Shown one piece after another: positions 28,319-36,274 of a DNA stretch of 64,000 nucleotides. The position numbers were made by a program, and so were the translations under genes. The notes below the pieces were generated by a model. It was not told the DNA's origin, searched no databases, and saw only the letters and a program-made list of their open reading frames with translations. This DNA comes from Magnetovibrio sp. (GTDB lineage: Bacteria; Pseudomonadota; Alphaproteobacteria; Rhodospirillales; Magnetovibrionaceae), in assembly GCF_036568125.1 (NCBI RefSeq), contig NZ_DATCTF010000010.1, positions 620,001 to 684,000 of the forward strand, written 5' to 3'. Each line of letters opens with the position of its first letter. Position 1 is the first letter of the stretch.

Positions 28319-29254
28319 GTGAACCTGCACAACCTCATGCAATCGGCCGCGATGCTGGCGACGATGACGGCGTTGTTGGCGGTGATCGGCTTCATCTTGG
28401 CAGGACGCGACGGGTTGCTCATCACGGCCGTGTTCGTGTTCGCCTTTTTGATGTTCGGGCGCAGGGCGTCGAAGTCCTGGATGCTGATGGCCATCGGCGC
28501 GGTCAAGTTGCGCCCCGACCAAGCCCCGGCGATCCATGCCATTTTGGCGGAATTGTCGCGCCGCGCGGGCCTGGATCGCGTCCCCGATGTCTATCTGATG
28601 GATGCGGAACAAATGCTCGGTTTTTCCACCGGCACGTCGCAAGACGACGCCGCCGTGGTGCTCAGCGGGCCGTTGGTGCAAGGCTTGAACGCACGGGAAT
28701 TGGCCGGGGTGCTGGCCCACGAAGTCAGCCACATCGCGTCCGGCGATTTGGCGGTGATGGGACTGGCGGACATGATCACGCGCATGACCCGCACCTTATC
28801 GATGATCGGTTTGATCTTGATCGTGTTCAACATTCCCCTGTCGAGCACGGCCGGCGGCTATATCCCGTGGGGCGCGCTGCTTTTGTTGATGATGGCGCCG
28901 CTGCTGAGCTTTTTGTTGCAGATGGGCCTGTCCAGGGTGCGCGAGTTCGAGGCCGATCACGGCGCGGTCGACATTTGCGGAGACCCGGAAGCTTTGGCGG
29001 TGGCGTTGGAGAAACTGGAAATCCAGGGCCGCAGTTTGCTGCAACACGCGTACTTTCCTCATCGCCCCGGGACCGAGCCGTCTTTGCTGCGTTCTCATCC
29101 CGTTACACAGGAACGCGTCAGTCGCATTTTGCGCCAATCGCCCGCCATGGGACCGCTGCCCATCGAACTGATCGGCGAGCAACACGGCTACCCACGCGAG
29201 TGGAGCCGACCGTTCGGGCTGCCGATCCGGTGGCTGCTCAGGTGGTGGCGATGA
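28319..29254 (+). CDS. htpX: HtpX-like M48 zinc metalloprotease
   Basis: 311 residues with two N-terminal membrane helices, the zinc motif LAHEVSHIASGD, further membrane segments (about 160-200) and the third ligand Glu in VREFEADHGAV. M48B/HtpX proteases degrade misfolded membrane proteins, with the active site facing the cytoplasm. The GTG start 28319 follows kdsC by 33 nt. The stop overlaps the ATG of the MFS gene by 4 nt. HtpX-like in topology, but a related M48 subfamily is possible. Confidence 0.85.
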   Translation: MNLHNLMQSAAMLATMTALLAVIGFILAGRDGLLITAVFVFAFLMFGRRASKSWMLMAIGAVKLRPDQAPAIHAILAELSRRAGLDRVPDVYLMDAEQMLGFSTGTSQDDAAVVLSGPLVQGLNARELAGVLAHEVSHIASGDLAVMGLADMITRMTRTLSMIGLILIVFNIPLSSTAGGYIPWGALLLLMMAPLLSFLLQMGLSRVREFEADHGAVDICGDPEALAVALEKLEIQGRSLLQHAYFPHRPGTEPSLLRSHPVTQERVSRILRQSPAMGPLPIELIGEQHGYPREWSRPFGLPIRWLLRWWR

Positions 29255-30462
29255 CGCATCGACAGTCCCACGCCCTGGTCGTTTTCGCAGCGCTGGCGGG
29301 CGGGTTGATCCTGTCCATCAATATGGGGGTGCGCCAAAGCCTGGGGCTTTACCTCGAACCGATGGTCGTCGCCAACAGTTGGAGCCGCGCCGACTTTGCC
29401 ATGGGGCTGGCGGTGCAAAATCTGGTGTGGGGCGTATTCACGCCGTTCGCCGGTGCGCTGGCGGACCGCTTCGGTTCGCTCAAGGTCTTGGTGGTCGGCG
29501 CGGTCCTGTTCAGCGTCGGACTGGTGGTGATGGCTTTGGCGGTGACGCCGTTGGGTTATATCGGTGGGGTCGGCGCGTTGATCGGGCTCGGCACCGGGGC
29601 GACCGGCTTTCCGTTGGTTCTGGCTGTAGTGGGGCGGATCGTTTCTGACCGTCGCCGGTCCCTGGCGCTGGGCATGGTGGCGGCGGGCGGCTCGGTCGGC
29701 CAGTTTCTGTTGCCGCCGTTCATCGTGTGGGTGATGGACGGCAACGATTGGGCCGGGTCGCTGTACGCCATCGCGGCGGTGTCGGTAGCGATGATCCCGG
29801 CGGCGTTGATCCTGGTGCGTCCCGATGTCGATGCGCCGCACACAAGCATCAATAGGCCCATCGACCTATCGCTCGGCGCAGCGTTGAACGAGGCGTCTAG
29901 GGCGCCGGGGTTTTGGTTACTCAACGCGGGCTTTTTTGTGTGCGGTTTTCATGTTGCGTTCATCGCCACGCACTTTCCGGCCTACCTCAGCTTTTGCGGA
30001 TTGCAGCCGAGCGTCGGCGCCTGGGCGCTGTCGGTGATCGGGCTGTTCAATATTGGCGGCACGCTGCTGGCTGGATGGCTGGGCGGGCGGTTCGTCAAAA
30101 AGGGCCTGTTGGCGGGCATCTACGCGCTGCGTTCCGTCGCCATCATCGTGTTCATCAACTTGCCGGTCACTGAAACCTCGGTGTTGATGTTCGCCGCCGC
30201 GTTCGGAATGTTGTGGTTGAGCACGGTGCCGTTGACCAGCGGGTTGGTGGCGCATCTGTTCGGGCCGCGTTATGTGGCGACGCTGTTCGGCATCGTGATG
30301 ATGAGCCACCAGGTGGGGGCGTTCTTCGGCTCGTGGATCGGCGGTTATCTGTTCGATCTGATGGGCGATTACGGCGGGTCGTGGAACATCGCCATAGCGT
30401 TGGGGATCGTCGCCGCGCTGATCCATCTGCCCATTCGCGAACGCGCCTTAGCGGCGGCTTAA
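29251..30462 (+). CDS. Major facilitator superfamily transporter
   Basis: 403 residues with 12 predicted membrane helices. The MFS loop 2-3 motif appears as GALADRFGSLKVLVVGAVLF, with a typical central basic loop and GLVAHLFGPRYVATLFGIVM in the C-half. The N-terminal GVRQSLGLYLEPMV resembles oxalate/formate and monocarboxylate carriers. The substrate is not predictable. The ATG overlaps the protease stop by 4 nt. Confidence 0.88.
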   Translation: MTHRQSHALVVFAALAGGLILSINMGVRQSLGLYLEPMVVANSWSRADFAMGLAVQNLVWGVFTPFAGALADRFGSLKVLVVGAVLFSVGLVVMALAVTPLGYIGGVGALIGLGTGATGFPLVLAVVGRIVSDRRRSLALGMVAAGGSVGQFLLPPFIVWVMDGNDWAGSLYAIAAVSVAMIPAALILVRPDVDAPHTSINRPIDLSLGAALNEASRAPGFWLLNAGFFVCGFHVAFIATHFPAYLSFCGLQPSVGAWALSVIGLFNIGGTLLAGWLGGRFVKKGLLAGIYALRSVAIIVFINLPVTETSVLMFAAAFGMLWLSTVPLTSGLVAHLFGPRYVATLFGIVMMSHQVGAFFGSWIGGYLFDLMGDYGGSWNIAIALGIVAALIHLPIRERALAAA

Positions 30463-30463
30463 G

Positions 30464-30589
30464 TCAGCCCGACAAAACTTCTTCGGAGATCACGTCGATT
30501 ATATCGGCCAGATTCTTGCGTTGCTCGGCCAGAATATCGCCGAGTTGCGCTGCTGACATTTGCGGCGGGCATTTGGATTTGTCCGCCAT
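30464..30589 (-). CDS. Possible 41-residue protein
   Basis: A 42-codon ORF on the minus strand starting at ATG 30589. The peptide has an N-terminal Cys-Pro (KSKCPPQ) and an amphipathic helix (SAAQLGDILAEQRKNLADII) ending in acidic residues. It begins and ends neatly within the gap between the MFS gene and hemerythrin gene; its stop lies 2 nt from the MFS stop. I do not recognise it. Base use fits coding DNA, but its size makes chance possible. Confidence 0.4.
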   Translation of the reverse strand: MADKSKCPPQMSAAQLGDILAEQRKNLADIIDVISEEVLSG

Positions 30590-30717
30590 GGTCAAGATCT
30601 CACCCAACACAAAATCAACTCAAAGTCGTATTGGCATATCTTAAGGTGATGTGAGGCCTGTCTTAGCCGGTTAGTGTTTCGAAATGTGGGATCTAATTAT
30701 GACAACCTTCGGGAAGG

Positions 30718-31113
30718 TCAGGTTTCACCCATTTGACGAGCGAACATGGCGGTGGCGGTGTCCATGCTGTCGAGATGATTGAGAAACCAGTCGGGCACGG
30801 TCTGTTCGACATAGGTGCGCACCGCATCGATGTCACCGGCGTCGAGCTTGTCTTGGAATTCCTGCATTTCCGCCAGGACGCGGGCATGTTCGCCCTTGTG
30901 TACTGCTGCGGCGAAGAAACCGATGCGATCCATCAATTCGTCTTCGCGTGCCAGATGGGCTTTCGTGTGGTCGAACAGTTTTTTGAAAAGTGGCGCCAGG
31001 TCGGCTTCGGCGCAGCCATGCAGAGCGTTCATCACCGCGACGGCTTCTTCATGGTCTTGGTCTTGAAAGGCAATGCCGCGTTTGAGCTCGTCGGTCCAAT
31101 TGATGAGAGTCAT
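30718..31113 (-). CDS. Bacteriohemerythrin
   Basis: 131 residues. All expected di-iron ligands are seen in order: His in FQDQDHEE, His and Glu in LFDHTKAHLAREDELMDR, two His in VHKGEHARVL, and His/Asp in WFLNHLDSMD. It binds oxygen reversibly at a non-haem di-iron site, serving as an oxygen carrier or sensor. ATG 31113 starts the conserved MTLINWTDEL; a longer frame upstream is not needed. Stands alone on the minus strand. Confidence 0.95.
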   Translation of the reverse strand: MTLINWTDELKRGIAFQDQDHEEAVAVMNALHGCAEADLAPLFKKLFDHTKAHLAREDELMDRIGFFAAAVHKGEHARVLAEMQEFQDKLDAGDIDAVRTYVEQTVPDWFLNHLDSMDTATAMFARQMGET

Positions 31114-31205
31114 GATGATTTGTGTATCCCACAGTGTGTTTGCGCCATGATTGTGCGCGAACATTCGCGGGGCCTTGACCGTGGTCAGGTGAGATCAGAA
31201 AAAGT

Positions 31206-31799
31206 TCAGCCTTGGCCGGTCCAGCGCTCGACCCGTTCGTGCTCGATGCCGATCAGGTCCAGGGCGCGGCCAACCGTGTGACGGACCAGATCCTCGATGC
31301 TTTGCGGCTTGGCGTAAAACGCCGGCATCGGCGGCATGATGTGGCAGCCCAAATCGGCGGCGCGGCTCATCAGGTCGAGGTGACCTTTGTGCAGCGGCGT
31401 TTCGCGCACCATCAAGACCACCGGGCGGCGTTCTTTGAGGCACACGTCGGCGGCGCGGATCATCAGGTTGTGCGAGAACGAACCCGCGATGCCCGAGAGC
31501 GTCTTGATCGAGCACGGCGCAACGATCATGCCCCGGGCTTTGAACGATCCGCTCGCCACTGCCGCGCCGACGTCCTTGTTGGGATAGGTCTCGGTGGCGA
31601 TGGCCTTGACGTCCTCAAGGCTCAAATCGGTTTCCAGATTGAGCGCGCGCACCCCCGTTTCGGTGATGATCAGATGTGCGGGCACGCCCAAGTCGCGGCA
31701 CGCGCGCAAGGTTTCGACGCCCAGCGCCGCGCCGGTGGCGCCGGTTATGCCGACGATCAGGGGGGCTTTATTGGTTTCGCTGTTCATGGCGCGGATCAT
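31206..31799 (-). CDS. ubiX: Flavin prenyltransferase UbiX
   Basis: About 197 residues. FMN-binding GITGATGAALGVE at the N-terminus, VASGSFKARGMIVAPCSIKTLSGIA in the middle, and the C-terminal RETPLHKGHLDLMSRAADLGCHIMPPMPAFY. It prenylates FMN to make the cofactor of the UbiD decarboxylase in ubiquinone synthesis. The ATG at 31799 overlaps the stop of the upstream Mut7-C gene by 4 nt; ATG 31787 is an alternative nearer the flavin motif. No ubiD in the window. Confidence 0.95.
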   Translation of the reverse strand: MIRAMNSETNKAPLIVGITGATGAALGVETLRACRDLGVPAHLIITETGVRALNLETDLSLEDVKAIATETYPNKDVGAAVASGSFKARGMIVAPCSIKTLSGIAGSFSHNLMIRAADVCLKERRPVVLMVRETPLHKGHLDLMSRAADLGCHIMPPMPAFYAKPQSIEDLVRHTVGRALDLIGIEHERVERWTGQG

Positions 31800-32281
31800 G
31801 GCCTTTTCGTCGGGGCGTGTCCACACTTAGCGGCGAAATCGTGCAACCGCGCCATCATGCGCTTGGCATGGCTGCCGGGCCAGTAACCGCGCCCGCATTT
31901 GGGGCATGCCTTGAACGGGCCGGGCAGGGTGCGGGAATCTTCCGGCATGCGTGACAGGGTATCGGCGTCTGCGTCTATCAGTTCGACGTTGCACACCAAA
32001 CAGCGCGACAGCGGCCGTTCAAGCCAGTTCAGATCGTGCTCGTGGGCAAGCTCATACGCCCATGCGTTCAGGTTTTCGCCGTGCAACAAGATGGTCGAAC
32101 GCGCGGCGTCTTTGATTTGCAACAGGGCGCGGTCGCGGGTTAGCAACCTACGGCCTTCGTCCAGGGCGCGTTGCAACACGGTGCGGTCCGCGTCGCCCGT
32201 CGCCGCCATCGCCGCGTCATGGCCGGCAGCACGCAGCCACCGCGCCAACCCCGCCAACATTTCATCGCAGAGAAACTTCAT
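31796..32281 (-). CDS. Mut7-C RNase-domain protein with zinc ribbon
   Basis: 161 residues. N-terminal PIN-like half FLCDEMLAGLARWLRAAGHD and LLTRDRALLQ, carrying the acidic residues of the Mut7-C fold, followed by a zinc ribbon with CLVCN and CPKCGRGYWPGSH. The family is named from the C-terminal domain of nematode Mut7 exonuclease and is thought to act on RNA; no bacterial substrate is established. It is translationally coupled to ubiX by an ATGA overlap and is divergent from the hydrolase gene (37 nt apart). Confidence 0.88.
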   Translation of the reverse strand: MKFLCDEMLAGLARWLRAAGHDAAMAATGDADRTVLQRALDEGRRLLTRDRALLQIKDAARSTILLHGENLNAWAYELAHEHDLNWLERPLSRCLVCNVELIDADADTLSRMPEDSRTLPGPFKACPKCGRGYWPGSHAKRMMARLHDFAAKCGHAPTKRP

Positions 32282-32318
32282 GGCTTGTGTTATAGCCTAT
32301 GTTGTCAAAGAGGTGCAG

Positions 32319-33176
32319 ATGGACAAAGGTTTGAAATCGACCATGATCAGCGTTTTCGTCACCGCCGGGGTGATCTATTTGGCGGTTGTGGTGTTCATGT
32401 ACGCCTATCAACGCAGTCTGCTCTATTACCCGAACAGTCCCAAGCCGACCCGCGCCGAAAGTGGCGTGGCGGAAATGGAAGAGCTTGGCTTCACCACCGA
32501 AGACGGTCTCGAACTGTTCGCCTGGTACGCACCGCCTCAAGACCCGGCCAAGCCCACCGTGGTCATATTCCACGGCAATGCGGGGACTTTGGGCGATCGC
32601 GGCCACAAGGCGCGGTTGCTTCTGGATGCGGGCTACGGCGCGATGTTGGTGGAATACCGCGCATATGCCGGAAATCCCGGCACGCCCACTGAACAAGGGC
32701 TTTACGCCGATGCGCGCGCGGCGCTGGCGCGCTTACGTGATCGGGCGGGCGGCGACGTCTTGGTAGTGCTGTACGGTGAATCGCTTGGCACCGGCGTGGC
32801 GACCGCGATGGCCTTGGAAGCGCAGCAAAACGCCAAACCGGTCGCGGCGTTGATCTTGGAGGCGCCGTTCACGTCCACCGTCGACGTGGGGGCCGGCCAT
32901 TATCCCTTTTTGCCGGTGCGCGTGCTGATGAAGGACCGCTATGAGTCCCTTGCACGCATTCGCGATATTCACACGTCGCTGTTGATCGTACACGGCGAAA
33001 GAGACCGTGTCGTGCCGGCGAAATTCGGTAAACGATTGTTCGCTGCCGCCAATCCGCCCAAGGAACACATGTGGATCGCGGATGCCGGTCACAATGATCT
33101 GTACGATTTTGGAATGGGGGAGCGCGTGCTGGAGTTTCTCGCCAGCCACACCGGACAGAGTGCAGAGCGGCACTAA
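32319..33176 (+). CDS. Membrane-anchored alpha/beta hydrolase (BEM46/YfhR-like)
   Basis: 285 residues. One N-terminal membrane anchor (about 10-30), then an alpha/beta-hydrolase fold: oxyanion segment FHGNAGTLGDRGH, nucleophile elbow YGESLGTGVATAMA, acid in VHGERDRVV and His in DAGHNDLYDFG. Pattern matches the BEM46/YfhR group of serine hydrolases, whose substrates are unknown. ATG 32319 has AGAGG seven bases upstream, so the long in-frame extension upstream is not coding. Monocistronic, with a probable terminator at 33317. Confidence 0.88.
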   Translation: MDKGLKSTMISVFVTAGVIYLAVVVFMYAYQRSLLYYPNSPKPTRAESGVAEMEELGFTTEDGLELFAWYAPPQDPAKPTVVIFHGNAGTLGDRGHKARLLLDAGYGAMLVEYRAYAGNPGTPTEQGLYADARAALARLRDRAGGDVLVVLYGESLGTGVATAMALEAQQNAKPVAALILEAPFTSTVDVGAGHYPFLPVRVLMKDRYESLARIRDIHTSLLIVHGERDRVVPAKFGKRLFAAANPPKEHMWIADAGHNDLYDFGMGERVLEFLASHTGQSAERH

Positions 33177-33489
33177 ATGTCGCGTCGCGAATAAACAGTG
33201 GCACAACCCACTGATATTTTAGTACAATATTAAGCATAATCAGCGGGCTTGCGCAGAAGCGACTTGTTTTCGTTGATCCAAGAAATGGAAGTTCCCGGTC
33301 TTGAGCCCAGAATGGGTCGGTCATGACCGAGGGTTTTTTTGCGTCCAAGATCTTGTTTTTGCAGGATTTGTCGGGCGTAGAAAATCCGTGAACTTTATAA
33401 ACGCGCCGGTCGCGTTCGATGCTGCGTTCGCCTGTTTGGCGTGCGGGTGTCGGCAAAGACACGGCGCCGGGGATTGATGAGGAACGGTC
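33177..33489. other. Intergenic region holding a terminator; otherwise no gene seen
   Basis: About 313 bp between the hydrolase and the next + strand gene. It contains the hairpin at 33317-33340 and a GAGGA ribosome site just before 33490. I find no convincing ORF. Confidence 0.5.
33317..33340 (+). terminator. Probable rho-independent terminator
   Basis: The palindrome TCGGTCATGACCGA is followed by GGG and seven T. It lies 140 nt after the hydrolase stop. The tight palindrome gives a short loop, so the hairpin is weaker than the others listed. Confidence 0.5.
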
Positions 33490-33921
33490 ATGGCACTATC
33501 CGCCAGACCCTTGAGCGCGCCTTCAGGGCCCAACGTTTCTTCCGCGCATATGCCAGCGGGAGGGCGAAACGTTGCGTCCGTCACCTACGCGCAAATTGAC
33601 GAGATCAGCCCCAAGGCTGAGGTCTTCGCCGATCCCAACTATAATTTCCAAGGTTTTACCGAGTGGATGCAGAACCGTAGGCCGGAGCCTCCTCGGCTGC
33701 CTGCCAGCACGGCCAGCAATTTTGAAACCTCATCGACGACCTTTTTGCATTTGTTGAGTCAGCAGCAGCGCGATTCCGATCTCAACGCTCCCGGCGGCAT
33801 CAAGGATGGGCCGGGTCTACAACGTATTGTAAACAAAGCCATTCGTGCGTATGAAGGCACCGCCGATGTGATCGGTGGGGCGATGCACAAGCGCGGCGCG
33901 AGCATTTCCTTTTCTTTATAA
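33490..33921 (+). CDS. Small protein of unknown function upstream of the flagellar hook/rod gene
   Basis: 143 residues, soluble, proline-rich N-terminal half and a C-terminal helix (RIVNKAIRAYEGTADVI). ATG 33490 has GAGGA seven bases upstream, a good ribosome site. I do not recognise a family. It ends 109 nt before the flagellar gene on the same strand, so a flagellar or hook-assembly role is possible by neighbourhood only. Confidence 0.65.
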   Translation: MALSARPLSAPSGPNVSSAHMPAGGRNVASVTYAQIDEISPKAEVFADPNYNFQGFTEWMQNRRPEPPRLPASTASNFETSSTTFLHLLSQQQRDSDLNAPGGIKDGPGLQRIVNKAIRAYEGTADVIGGAMHKRGASISFSL

Positions 33922-33933
33922 GACAATCACTCC

Positions 33934-33949
33934 TGTGACGGATGTCACT
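33934..33949. promoter_or_regulatory. CRP/FNR-like palindrome TGTGACGGATGTCACT
   Basis: TGTGA and TCACT half sites with a 6-bp spacer, 82 bp upstream of the flagellar gene start. Closely resembles the sites at 10214 and 52784. Confidence 0.45.
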
Positions 33950-34030
33950 GCGCTTATGGTGGGCGTGTGACATCATCATCCTAAGCCCCCGTGTGCTTAC
34001 AGCGCGACGAGAGGGTAAAAGGAGGGACAT

Positions 34031-35302
34031 GTGGTTTCTGGCATTCTCAACGCCGCGGTTTCGGGACTGAGCCTCAACGCTCAGCATATCGGCGCGGCTG
34101 CGGACAACATCGTCAACGTCAGCACCACCGGATACAAGCGCACCGACCTCAACGCCAAGAGCATTGCGACGCGCCAAACCACCACGGCTTATGCGCCGGG
34201 TGGTGTGCAGACGGTCGCGCGTCCGCAAAACGGCGTCCAGGGCTTGCTGGCATCCAGTACCTCGAACACCGATCTGGCCCTGTCGGGGGCCGGGTATTTC
34301 GCCGTTTCCACATCTGTTTCAACGGTCTCACCCCAGGGCGCCTCTGGCGATGAGAGCCTGTTCACGCGCGACGGTTCGTTCGCTGCCGACAATCGCGGTT
34401 ATCTGGTCAACAATTCCGGACACTATCTGTTGGCCAACCGACCCGACGGCAGCGGCGGACTGTCGCCCGTGAACGTCCACACCATCGGCGGCACCGCCGC
34501 CGCGACCACATCCATTGAGGTCGGTGCCAATCTGCCCGCCACGGCCAATGTGGGCGAACGTTTTACGGTCAACGCGCGGGCCACGGATTCTTTGGGTGCG
34601 CAGTTGGACATTCCCTTGACGTTTGAGGCCCAGGCGGGCGGGGCGTATCGCCTGAGCATCGGTGTGATCACCGAAACCGCCACCGGCGCGACAGTGGCCG
34701 TTGCACGAGAAGGCAGCAACGCCGGTCCGGCTTATGACGTCACCGTGCAATTTTCGGCTGACGGCACCGTTGCCGGCTTCGACGGTGGGACGCAGCCGCC
34801 GGTGCTCAACATTGCCGGCCTGTCCAGTGGGGCGCAGGATCTCAACATTCAGATCGATTTGGGCACGGTGGGCGAGGCCAACGGCCTGACCCGTTATGGC
34901 ACCGCATTTCAACTAGGTTCGGTGCAATCCGACGGCGCGCGTTTCGGGGCGGTCTCAAACGTCACCATCTCCACCGATGGGCAGGTGACGGCGGTGTTCG
35001 ACAATGGCGAAACGCGCGATATTGCGCGTATTCCGGTCGCCACCTTCACCAATCCATCGGGTTTGCTAACTGAGAGCGGCGGCGTCTATCGTGCCACCGA
35101 CGCCTCCGGCGCGCCGACCTATTTGGCGGCGGGTTCTGGCGGCGCAGGGCAGGTGCAAAGTGGTGCGTTGGAGTTGTCGACCACCGATCTGGGCACCGAG
35201 TTTGCGAATTTGCTCGTTGCCAAAACCTCGTACCGTGCCAGCCTCGAGGTTCTCAAAGCCGCCGATCAGCTGTCGAAAAGCCTGCTCGACGAAATCGCTT
35301 AA
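34031..35302 (+). CDS. Flagellar hook-basal body protein (FlgE/FlgF/FlgG family)
   Basis: 423 residues. The N-terminal rod/hook motif SGLSLNAQHIGAAADNIVNVSTTGYKR-like region (ANxxxNxxTxGYKR), a central variable region, and the C-terminal motif LLVAKTSYRASLEVLKAADQLSKSLLDEIA-like (SNVDLAxEFxxLIxxQRxYxAN class). These ends form the coiled coil of axial flagellar proteins. The long middle (about 130-330) is closer to a hook protein than to FlgF or FlgG. The GTG start has GGAGGG five bases upstream. It stands alone, far from other flagellar genes here, so it may be an extra or class-specific axial protein. Confidence 0.85.
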   Translation: MVSGILNAAVSGLSLNAQHIGAAADNIVNVSTTGYKRTDLNAKSIATRQTTTAYAPGGVQTVARPQNGVQGLLASSTSNTDLALSGAGYFAVSTSVSTVSPQGASGDESLFTRDGSFAADNRGYLVNNSGHYLLANRPDGSGGLSPVNVHTIGGTAAATTSIEVGANLPATANVGERFTVNARATDSLGAQLDIPLTFEAQAGGAYRLSIGVITETATGATVAVAREGSNAGPAYDVTVQFSADGTVAGFDGGTQPPVLNIAGLSSGAQDLNIQIDLGTVGEANGLTRYGTAFQLGSVQSDGARFGAVSNVTISTDGQVTAVFDNGETRDIARIPVATFTNPSGLLTESGGVYRATDASGAPTYLAAGSGGAGQVQSGALELSTTDLGTEFANLLVAKTSYRASLEVLKAADQLSKSLLDEIA

Positions 35303-35445
35303 GCCGGTACGGGGCGAGCCTGGCAAAGGCGTTAACGATTTTGATCTTCACTCGTGATAAAATCCCGTTGCCGTAAAGGACGAATCCGCCCGAGTATTGG
35401 GCCACGAAACCCTGCGCCGCCAAAGGGGCGCGAAAGATACACGAT

Positions 35446-35994
35446 ATGACTTTTGCCGTTAACTCCACGTTCGATGTCGCCATCTGGTTCGCCGATCAAG
35501 CGCTGAACGAGAACGAGTACCTGCAACCGCAAAAAATGCATCGACTTTTGTATCTGGCCCAGGCGTTCTACGCGATTGCTTACGGTGGACGCAAGTTGAT
35601 GCCCGCGGTGTTCGTCGCTGACGAGCAAGGCCCGCTGGAACCGACGGTCTATCACGCCTTTTCGCGCGGCCGTCCCGATGTCGATGTCGAGCTGTTTCTG
35701 CCTACCGACGTGGAGATGTTTCTGTCCAGTATATGGCGGCGTTTCGGCCATCTCAAACCTGACCAGTTGGCACGCCTGACCACGTCGAACACGGCCTACT
35801 CGATCGCGTTGCGCAAGGGCAACCGCACCGAAATCCTGCTCGACAGCATGGTCACCGCGTTCAAGGCCGAAAGCGAGAAAAAGGATTCCAAGGTCGCGCG
35901 GCACTTTCGCGATGCCGATGGTCATCGCGTCATGGTCACGCAAAGCGGTGCGCCGGTGAAGGTGAAGTCCTGGATGCCGGGCAGCAAAACCTAA
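35446..35994 (+). CDS. Panacea/SocA-type domain protein (antitoxin-associated fold, DUF4065-like)
   Basis: 182 residues. The first half follows the SocA/GepA (Panacea) pattern: FDVAIWFADQALNENEYLQPQKMHRLLYLAQAF, then VADEQGPLEPTVYHAFS. In Caulobacter SocA is a proteolytic adapter antitoxin, and Panacea domains are found across diverse antitoxins. No toxin gene is adjacent: the previous gene is flagellar and the next is on the other strand. It may therefore be a solitary adapter. C-terminal about 60 residues unassigned. Confidence 0.65.
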   Translation: MTFAVNSTFDVAIWFADQALNENEYLQPQKMHRLLYLAQAFYAIAYGGRKLMPAVFVADEQGPLEPTVYHAFSRGRPDVDVELFLPTDVEMFLSSIWRRFGHLKPDQLARLTTSNTAYSIALRKGNRTEILLDSMVTAFKAESEKKDSKVARHFRDADGHRVMVTQSGAPVKVKSWMPGSKT

Positions 35995-36004
35995 CGATTG
36001 AAAT

Positions 36005-36202
36005 CTACGACGCGCTCAGGCTCCAGCCCAACGCGGCAAGCCAGCCGACAAAAGTCCAACCGGTCAACGTGTTGATGCTGAAAATCATTTTGGCGCGCCC
36101 ATGGTCGCGCTGCAGCGCAATCAGCGTCGGCGCGAAATAGGCGGCGATGAAAACGATGAGCGCCGCGATGAACATCACCACGACAATCAATGACAAGAGC
36201 AT
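36005..36202 (-). CDS. Superinfection immunity-family small membrane protein
   Basis: 65 residues. Hydrophobic N-terminus (LIVVVMFIAALIVFIAAYFAPT), a short cytoplasmic loop with ALQRDHGRAKMIFSINTLTGW, and a second membrane segment with WTFVGWLAALGW. This RDH...N...GWT..GW pattern is that of the superinfection immunity family named for phage T4 Imm. Chromosomal members are common and mostly unstudied. It ends 10 nt from the Panacea stop and is on the opposite strand, so they are not an operon. Confidence 0.75.
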   Translation of the reverse strand: MLLSLIVVVMFIAALIVFIAAYFAPTLIALQRDHGRAKMIFSINTLTGWTFVGWLAALGWSLSAS

Positions 36203-36274
36203 AGCTTCCCCTCACATAGAAATGCTGACATCTTTTTTAGCATTTTCGCACCCTCATGAGAAGCCTGGGGTCGG

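Noticed and set aside
30706-30717. Hairpin CCTTCGGGAAGG at the end of the hemerythrin gene
   Set aside because: Short stem with only a two-base loop and no U run; too weak for a terminator call.
31899-32318. Upstream extension of the alpha/beta hydrolase
   Set aside because: It overlaps the Mut7-C gene in antisense, and AGAGG precedes ATG 32319.
36220-36245. Hairpin AAATGCT...AGCATTT
   Set aside because: 7-bp stem with a 12-nt loop but no U tract after it on either strand, so I do not call it a terminator.
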